Assembly: GCA_903884915.1 (NCBI GenBank)
Contig: CAISGS010000256.1
Span: forward strand, 1-10,264
Reading direction: 5' to 3'
DNA length: 10,264 nucleotides
From: an uncultured Caulobacteraceae bacterium
GTDB lineage: Bacteria; Pseudomonadota; Alphaproteobacteria; Caulobacterales; Caulobacteraceae
Shown here one piece after another: positions 6,459 to 10,264 of this stretch; positions within the stretch are counted from its first letter, which is position 1, and each line of letters begins with the position of its first letter. The position numbers and the translations under genes are program-made. A model generated the notes under the pieces. The model was not told the DNA's origin and searched no databases. It was given only the letters and a program-made list of their open reading frames with translations.

Positions 6459-6488
6459 GTTCACCGAACGGTCGCCGCGCGGCCCCGT
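6449..6488 (+). promoter_or_regulatory. Possible promoter and leader hairpin for lepB
   Basis: An AT-rich dip at the end of acpS holds TGGTATATA (6449-6457), which resembles an extended -10 (TG-N-TATATA), though the last two hexamer bases deviate from TATAAT. TTGAAT at 6435-6440 is only 11 bp away, too close to be its -35. Downstream, in the 60-bp gap before lepB, GGTCGC (6470-6475) and GCGGCC (6479-6484) can pair with one G-T wobble around a 3-nt loop. A separate start for lepB-rnc-era-recO is plausible but not proven. Confidence 0.3.
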
Positions 6489-6518
6489 ATCCATTGGTTC
6501 GATGAGAGACCCGAGATC

Positions 6519-7295
6519 ATGAGTTCTGTTGATCAGTCGCAAATGGTGCAGCCCTCTACCCCTGCCAACGAGTTCGTCGAGATCGTCAAGACCGTCGTCT
6601 ATGCCCTTCTGATTGCCTTGGTATTGCGGGTCTTCCTGTTCCAGCCCTTCACCATTCCGTCGGCCTCGATGGAACCGAACCTGCTGGAAGGCGACTACAT
6701 CATCGTCTCCAAATATAGCTACGGGTACAGCCACCATTCGATCCCGATGAGCCCGCCGCTGTTCTCAGGCCGGATCTTGGCCACGCCGCCCAAGCGGGGC
6801 GACATTGTTGTGTTCAAGCTGCCGCGTGATGGCCATACCGACTACATCAAACGCCTGATCGGGCTGCCCGGTGACCGGGTTCAGGTCAAGCAGAGCGTGA
6901 TCTATATCAACGACAAGCCCCTGCCGCGCGTCGGCGATGGCAAGGTCGTGCTCGACATGGGCGGCGGCTTTGGCCAGCCCGCTGAGCGCTTTAAGGAAAC
7001 CAATCCTGAAGGTCGTCAATATGTCACCTACAGCTTTGGCCCCGAAGGCGATGCTGAAAATACCGGTGTCTATGTCGTGCCTGAGGGCCAGTATTTCATG
7101 ATGGGCGACAATCGCGACAATTCGCTCGACAGCCGTTTCCCCGAAGAGATCGGCGTGGGCTTTGTTCCGGCGGAAAATTTCGTCGGTCGGGCGCGGATCA
7201 TTCTGCTGTCTTGGAACCGCGGCGTGTCTCTGTTCAAGCCCTGGACCTGGTTCACCGAAGCGCGCCTCAGCCGCTTTGGCCACGTGCTGAAATAG
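6519..7295 (+). CDS. lepB: Signal peptidase I (leader peptidase)
   Basis: A 258-residue inner-membrane serine protease that cuts signal peptides from exported proteins on the periplasmic side. After a short cytoplasmic tail there is one hydrophobic segment at about 20-41 (EIVKTVVYALLIALVLRVFLF), then the S26 motifs. Box B is PSASMEPNLLEGD (47-59), with catalytic Ser50 just before Met. Box C/D is RGDIVVFK (93-100) and YIKRLIGLPGD (109-119), with catalytic Lys111. Box E is MGDNRDNSLDSR (195-206). Only one membrane span is seen, as in most alphaproteobacterial forms, against two in E. coli LepB. The ATG at 6519 is preceded by GAG-rich sequence but no strong Shine-Dalgarno. Its TAG is directly followed by the rnc ATG with no spacer, so lepB and rnc are surely co-transcribed. 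Confidence 0.95.
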   Translation: MSSVDQSQMVQPSTPANEFVEIVKTVVYALLIALVLRVFLFQPFTIPSASMEPNLLEGDYIIVSKYSYGYSHHSIPMSPPLFSGRILATPPKRGDIVVFKLPRDGHTDYIKRLIGLPGDRVQVKQSVIYINDKPLPRVGDGKVVLDMGGGFGQPAERFKETNPEGRQYVTYSFGPEGDAENTGVYVVPEGQYFMMGDNRDNSLDSRFPEEIGVGFVPAENFVGRARIILLSWNRGVSLFKPWTWFTEARLSRFGHVLK

Positions 7296-8006
7296 ATGAA
7301 CGTTAGGGCGGCGGAAGTCACCGCGCTTGAAGTTCGGCTCGGCCACAGTTTTGCATCGCCCGACCTGTTGGAGCAGGCGCTGACCCATGCCAGCGTCGGT
7401 GAAGGGCAGCGCAAGGTGCTCAACAATGAGCGCCTAGAGTTCCTCGGCGACCGGGTTTTGGGCCTCTTCACGGCTGAAGTGCTGATGGCCCAGTTTCCGA
7501 CGGCGCGGGAAGGGGACCTTTCTCAGCGATACAATATGTTGGTCAATCGCGAGGCCTGCGCGCGGGCAGCGCGGCGTATGGGCCTTGGTCCGGCCCTTCG
7601 GCTGGCGGGCGGCGAGTCCAAGCGCGGCGGGCGCGAGCATGACACCATCTTGGCCGATGCCTGCGAGGCGGTCCTTGCGGCCCTTTATGTCGATGGTGGG
7701 CCTGAGGTCGCGCGGAAGGTCTTTCTGCGCTTTTGGGCCGATGAGATCGAGACGCTTGGGCAGTCGGCCATCGGCAGCGCGGCCATGGGCAATCCCAAGT
7801 CCTTTCTGCAGGAGTGGGCCGCCTCCCAGCGAAAGCCCATCCCCACCTATGTCGTCGTCGCACGTTCAGGGCCTGACCATCAGCCGGTTTTTACGGTAGA
7901 GGTACAGGTTGACGGCCTCGAGCCCGCGAAAGCGGAAGGCCGTTCACGTCAAGAGGCCGAAAAGGCCGCGGCTAGCCTGTTGCTGAGCCGGGAAGGTTTG
8001 CAATGA
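7296..8006 (+). CDS. rnc: Ribonuclease III
   Basis: A 236-residue endonuclease that cuts double-stranded RNA. It processes the rRNA precursor and trims structured mRNAs and antisense duplexes as a homodimer. The signature NERLEFLGD (44-52) holds Glu45, Glu48 and Asp52, and [13 protein letters not shown] (119-131) holds Asp121 and Glu124; these line up with E38, E41, D45, D114 and E117 of the E. coli enzyme. A C-terminal double-stranded RNA-binding domain runs from about 166 to 233 (NPKSFLQEW ... [11 protein letters not shown]). All catalytic residues are kept and the length is normal. The ATG starts on the base after the lepB stop with no ribosome site of its own, so it should be translated by coupling. 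Its TGA overlaps the era ATG (ATGA, 8003-8006). Confidence 0.96.
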   Translation: MNVRAAEVTALEVRLGHSFASPDLLEQALTHASVGEGQRKVLNNERLEFLGDRVLGLFTAEVLMAQFPTAREGDLSQRYNMLVNREACARAARRMGLGPALRLAGGESKRGGREHDTILADACEAVLAALYVDGGPEVARKVFLRFWADEIETLGQSAIGSAAMGNPKSFLQEWAASQRKPIPTYVVVARSGPDHQPVFTVEVQVDGLEPAKAEGRSRQEAEKAAASLLLSREGLQ

Positions 8007-8956
8007 ACACCTCAACTGCCGCGCCAACCAGAGCCGGCTTCGTCGCTATTATCGGATCGCCCAATGCGGGTAAGTCGACCTTGGTCAATCGTTTGGTCGG
8101 CTCCAAGGTCTCCATCGTCACCCAAAAGGTCCAGACCACGCGCTTTCCCGTGCGGGGCGTCTGTATGGATGGACAGGCCCAGATCGTTCTGGTCGATACG
8201 CCCGGTATCTTCACGCCGCGTCGCCGTCTGGACCGGGCCATGGTGCGCTCTGCCTGGAATGGTGCCGAAGACGCCGACGCTGTCGTGCACCTGGTCGATG
8301 CCCATGCTGAGATCGCGGTTAAGGATGGCACCGCCAAGGCGGCTGAAAAGCGCTGCGCTGACGACACCGCCACGATCCGTGCGGCCTTGAAGTCCAGCGG
8401 CCGAAAGGCGATCTTGGCCATGAACAAGATCGATCTGGTCAAGCGCGATGCCTTACTGGCCCTGACCAACGACCTGTTCGAAGAGGGCGTCTATACGGAG
8501 GTCTTTATGATCTCGGCCCATAATGGTTCGGGTGTTGATGATCTGAAACACCATATGTCGAGCCTGATGCCCGAGGGGCCTTGGCTCTATCCCGAAGACC
8601 AGACCGCCGATCTGCCTGTGCGCCTCTTGGCTGCTGAGATCACCCGCGAGAAGGTCTATCTGCGCGTCCACGAAGAACTGCCCTATGCCGCGACCGTCGA
8701 GACCACCTCGTTCAAAGAGGCCAAGGCTGGCGCGGTGCGGATCGAACAGACCATCTATATTGAGCGTGAAGGCCAGCGGGCCATCATCTTGGGCAAGGGT
8801 GGCCAGACCCTGAAATGGATCGGCGAGAATTCGCGCAAGGACCTGATCGAGATATTGGATCGCCCAGTTCACCTGTTTTTGCACGTCAAGGTCCGCGAAA
8901 ACTGGCAAGAAGAGCGGGCCTTCTATGCTGATCTCGGCCTCGATTTCGACGTCTGA
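8003..8956 (+). CDS. era: GTPase Era
   Basis: A 317-residue GTPase that binds the 3' end of 16S rRNA and aids maturation of the 30S subunit, linking growth and ribosome assembly. GTPase motifs: P-loop GSPNAGKST (18-26), switch I TTRFPVRG (45-52), G3 DTPG (65-68), G4 NKID (141-144), G5 SA (171-172). The C-terminal KH domain includes [18 protein letters not shown] (257-274), with GKGG at 264-267. Between VDA (98-100) and the helix before G4 there is a Lys/Ala-rich stretch (about 103-122) that is longer than in E. coli Era; it looks like an insertion rather than an error, since the frame and flanking motifs are intact. The ATG overlaps the rnc TGA and has GGAAGG (7991-7996) 6 nt upstream, a good ribosome site. 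The rnc-era pair is a classic operon arrangement. Confidence 0.96.
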   Translation: MNTSTAAPTRAGFVAIIGSPNAGKSTLVNRLVGSKVSIVTQKVQTTRFPVRGVCMDGQAQIVLVDTPGIFTPRRRLDRAMVRSAWNGAEDADAVVHLVDAHAEIAVKDGTAKAAEKRCADDTATIRAALKSSGRKAILAMNKIDLVKRDALLALTNDLFEEGVYTEVFMISAHNGSGVDDLKHHMSSLMPEGPWLYPEDQTADLPVRLLAAEITREKVYLRVHEELPYAATVETTSFKEAKAGAVRIEQTIYIEREGQRAIILGKGGQTLKWIGENSRKDLIEILDRPVHLFLHVKVRENWQEERAFYADLGLDFDV

Positions 8957-8995
8957 TCCTTCCTATCCCCCTATTGCCGACCAAGAGAGCCTCCC

Positions 8996-9238
8996 ATGTC
9001 TGACACCCTCCCTGACCGCCTGAGCGTCAATCCCAAGAGCCCCTATTACGATGCGGACCTGCTTCAGCAGGGCATCGGGATCCTGTTCAAGGGGGTCGAG
9101 AAGACCAATGTTGAGGAATATTGCGTCAGCGAGGGCTGGGTGCGTTTGAGCGTTGGTAACACTGTCGACCGCAAGGGCAATCCCATGACCATCAAGCTGC
9201 AAGGCCCGGTCGAGCCCTTCATTCGCGCGCCGGAATAG
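8996..9238 (+). CDS. DUF3297 family small protein, function unknown
   Basis: An 80-residue protein that I recognise as DUF3297-like from its layout: a DRLSVNPKSPYYD opening (8-20), GIGILFKGVEKTNVEEYC (26-43), SEGWVRL (45-51), and a DRKGNPMTIKLQGPVEP end (58-74). It has no signal peptide, membrane segment or known catalytic motif, and a single Cys (C43). Members are sometimes loosely annotated as glutathione peroxidase-like, which nothing in this sequence supports. It is a compact, soluble, mixed beta-rich candidate. AAGAGAG ends 6 nt before the ATG, so it has its own ribosome site. It lies 39 nt after era and 24 nt before recO, on the same strand, so it is likely transcribed with them. Codon use matches the neighbours, so there is no sign of recent transfer. 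I can say nothing firm about its role. Confidence 0.82.
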   Translation: MSDTLPDRLSVNPKSPYYDADLLQQGIGILFKGVEKTNVEEYCVSEGWVRLSVGNTVDRKGNPMTIKLQGPVEPFIRAPE

Positions 9239-9262
9239 GCTTACGGCTTCAAAGGTTCGTCC

Positions 9263-9997
9263 ATGACCGAATGGGAAGACGATGCCTATGTCCTATCCGC
9301 CCGCGCTCACGGTGAGAGCGGCGCGATAGTCGATCTGTTGACCGAGACCCATGGCCGTCACGCAGCCCATGTGGCCGGGGCAGCCTCACGGCGGATGAAG
9401 CCCTTTTTGCAAGCCGGTGCGCGGGTGGTCGTTAACTATCGCGCACGCGTGCCCGACCAGCTTGGCTCGGCCACGCTTGAGCCGATCGGGGAGGGGCCAT
9501 CGGCCCTGTTCGATGACCCTCTGGCCTTGGCCTGTCTATCGTCGGCGGCTGCCGTAATCGCGGGGGCCTTGCCCGAACGCCAAGCCCATCCGGGGGCCTT
9601 CCTTGCCTTTGAAGCCTTGATTGGCTGTCTGCCCCTGACCGAGGTCTGGCCAGCGGTCTATGTGCGATTTGAGGCCGGGTTGTTGCAAGACCTTGGCTTT
9701 GGTCTGGACCTATCGCGCTGCGCGGCGACGGGCTCCGTCGATGACCTGGTCTATGTCAGCCCGCGTACAGGCCGGGCGGTCAGCCGCGCCGCCGGTGAGC
9801 CCTATCACGACAAGATGCTGATCCTGCCGCCCTTCATGCTGTCGGCCCAAGGCGGCTTGAATCCGGGCGATATAGGCGCGGGCATGGCCTTGACCGGGCA
9901 CTTCCTCGACCAGTTCGTCTTCGCCGCCATGAACCGTCCCCTGCCTGCTCCGAGGGAGCGGTTGTTGGAACGACTGCGGGATGCCGGGGCGCTTTAG
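9263..9997 (+). CDS. recO: DNA repair protein RecO
   Basis: A 244-residue RecFOR-pathway protein that anneals single strands and, with RecR, helps load RecA onto SSB-coated DNA. The N-terminal OB-fold covers about 1-78 (EWEDDAYVLSARAHGESGAIVDLLTETHGRHAAHVAGA). The rest is helical, with the conserved C-terminal stretch LSRCAATGSVDDLVYVSPRTGRAVS around 150-174 and the LPPFML motif (188-193). A four-Cys zinc site such as some RecO proteins have is not seen; only C153 remains in that region, as in many alphaproteobacterial forms. The length is usual. The ATG at 9263 has AAAGG (9251-9255) 7 nt upstream. It is the last gene on this run in the window, and the repeat block begins 6 nt after its TAG, which may also serve as its transcript end. 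Confidence 0.93.
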   Translation: MTEWEDDAYVLSARAHGESGAIVDLLTETHGRHAAHVAGAASRRMKPFLQAGARVVVNYRARVPDQLGSATLEPIGEGPSALFDDPLALACLSSAAAVIAGALPERQAHPGAFLAFEALIGCLPLTEVWPAVYVRFEAGLLQDLGFGLDLSRCAATGSVDDLVYVSPRTGRAVSRAAGEPYHDKMLILPPFMLSAQGGLNPGDIGAGMALTGHFLDQFVFAAMNRPLPAPRERLLERLRDAGAL

Positions 9998-10002
9998 GGG
10001 GG

Positions 10003-10096
10003 CATCCTCGTCCTTCGACGGGCTCAGGATGAGGATGAATGGAATATTGCGGACCTCTCAGCGTTCCTCATGCTGAGCCTGTCGAAGTACGAGGAA
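10003..10096. repeat. 94-bp repeat copy 1, with inverted arms
   Basis: This unit recurs at 10171-10264 with one difference (T at 10088, C at 10256). Inside it the arm at 10006-10034 is an inverted copy of 10066-10094, with 26 of 29 positions matching. Each arm can also fold alone: CATCCTCGTCCT (10003-10014) pairs with 10026-10037 with one G-T wobble around an 11-nt loop, and GCGTTCCTC (10061-10069) pairs with GAGGAACGC (10091-10099). The CTTCGAC-x-GGCTCAG core resembles intergenic palindromes that I recall as frequent in Caulobacterales and sphingomonads. It carries no open frame. It may act as a transcript end or mRNA-stabilising element after recO. Confidence 0.9.
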
Positions 10097-10116
10097 CGCG
10101 CACCCCAAATCCATGT

Positions 10117-10134
10117 TCCCCGCGAAGGCGGGGA
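10117..10134. repeat. GC-rich palindrome between the two 94-bp repeats
   Basis: TCCCCGC and GCGGGGA form a perfect 7-bp stem around the 4-nt loop GAAG, followed by TCCAGA. This short GC-rich palindrome is different in sequence from the flanking 94-bp units. It resembles another interspersed element that I recall from alphaproteobacterial intergenic DNA. It is not followed by a T-run, so it is not a classic terminator. Confidence 0.75.
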
Positions 10135-10170
10135 TCCAGACCCTTACACTCCGGCGCATCGTTCGTGGAA

Positions 10171-10264
10171 CATCCTCGTCCTTCGACGGGCTCAGGATGA
10201 GGATGAATGGAATATTGCGGACCTCTCAGCGTTCCTCATGCTGAGCCTGTCGAAGCACGAGGAA
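10171..10264. repeat. 94-bp repeat copy 2, running to the window edge
   Basis: 93 of 94 bases match copy 1, at an offset of 168 bp. The copy ends exactly at the last base of the window (GAGGAA), where copy 1 continues with CGCG, so the match may go on. Internal structure is as in copy 1: outer arms 10174-10202 and 10234-10262, with the single changed base inside the second arm. The bases just before the two copies differ, so the left boundary is real. Confidence 0.9.

Noticed and set aside
6765..7388. Minus-strand open frame of 207 codons opposite lepB and rnc
   Set aside because: It is a shadow frame with no domain; it crosses two well-supported genes.
10003..10264. CRISPR array at the right edge
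   Set aside because: The repeats are 94 bp with a single 74-bp spacer and strong internal inverted arms, which is not the short regular repeat-spacer pattern of CRISPR.
10003..10264. Insertion sequence or transposon ends
   Set aside because: There is no transposase frame between the two copies, and they are direct rather than terminal inverted repeats of an element.

Overview
This window is a dense block of conserved housekeeping genes from a GC-rich alphaproteobacterium. The protein family forms, the heavy use of G/C in third codon positions and the order smpB / UDG-NYN / folK-rpoZ-spoT-pyrE-pdxJ-acpS-lepB-rnc-era-recO point to the order Caulobacterales, probably a Caulobacteraceae member. 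The genus is not claimed. There is one bifunctional Rel/SpoT-type enzyme rather than a RelA/SpoT pair, as is usual in this class.

Layout. Bases 1-106 hold the 3' end of smpB (+). It converges with, and overlaps by 4 nt, a minus-strand two-gene unit: a NYN/LabA-type nuclease-like protein (749-1348) followed 4 nt later by a family-5-like uracil-DNA glycosylase (103-744). A very short AT-rich divergent region (1349-1379) separates this unit from folK (+). Everything after that is on the plus strand: folK, rpoZ (omega), spoT/rel, pyrE, pdxJ, acpS, lepB, rnc, era, a small DUF3297-type gene, and recO. Bases 9998-10264 carry no gene. They hold two 94-bp near-identical direct repeats, each containing large inverted arms, with an unrelated GC-rich palindrome between them.

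How it works together. rpoZ and spoT pair the RNA polymerase subunit that helps form a ppGpp-binding site with the enzyme that makes and degrades ppGpp. pyrE, pdxJ and acpS supply pyrimidine nucleotides, pyridoxal phosphate and holo-ACP, and are joined by two GTGA start/stop overlaps. lepB-rnc-era-(DUF3297)-recO link protein export, dsRNA/rRNA processing, ribosome maturation and recombinational repair. This resembles the E. coli lepB-rnc-era-recO-pdxJ-acpS cluster, but with the pdxJ-acpS part placed first.

No novel defence, mobile or biosynthetic system is visible. Points worth a second look are the composite repeat after recO, the unclear start of spoT (including a strong Shine-Dalgarno placed before a CTG that overlaps the rpoZ stop), a possibly leaderless folK with an AT-rich 5' end, the NYN-UDG pair, and the DUF3297 gene between era and recO.
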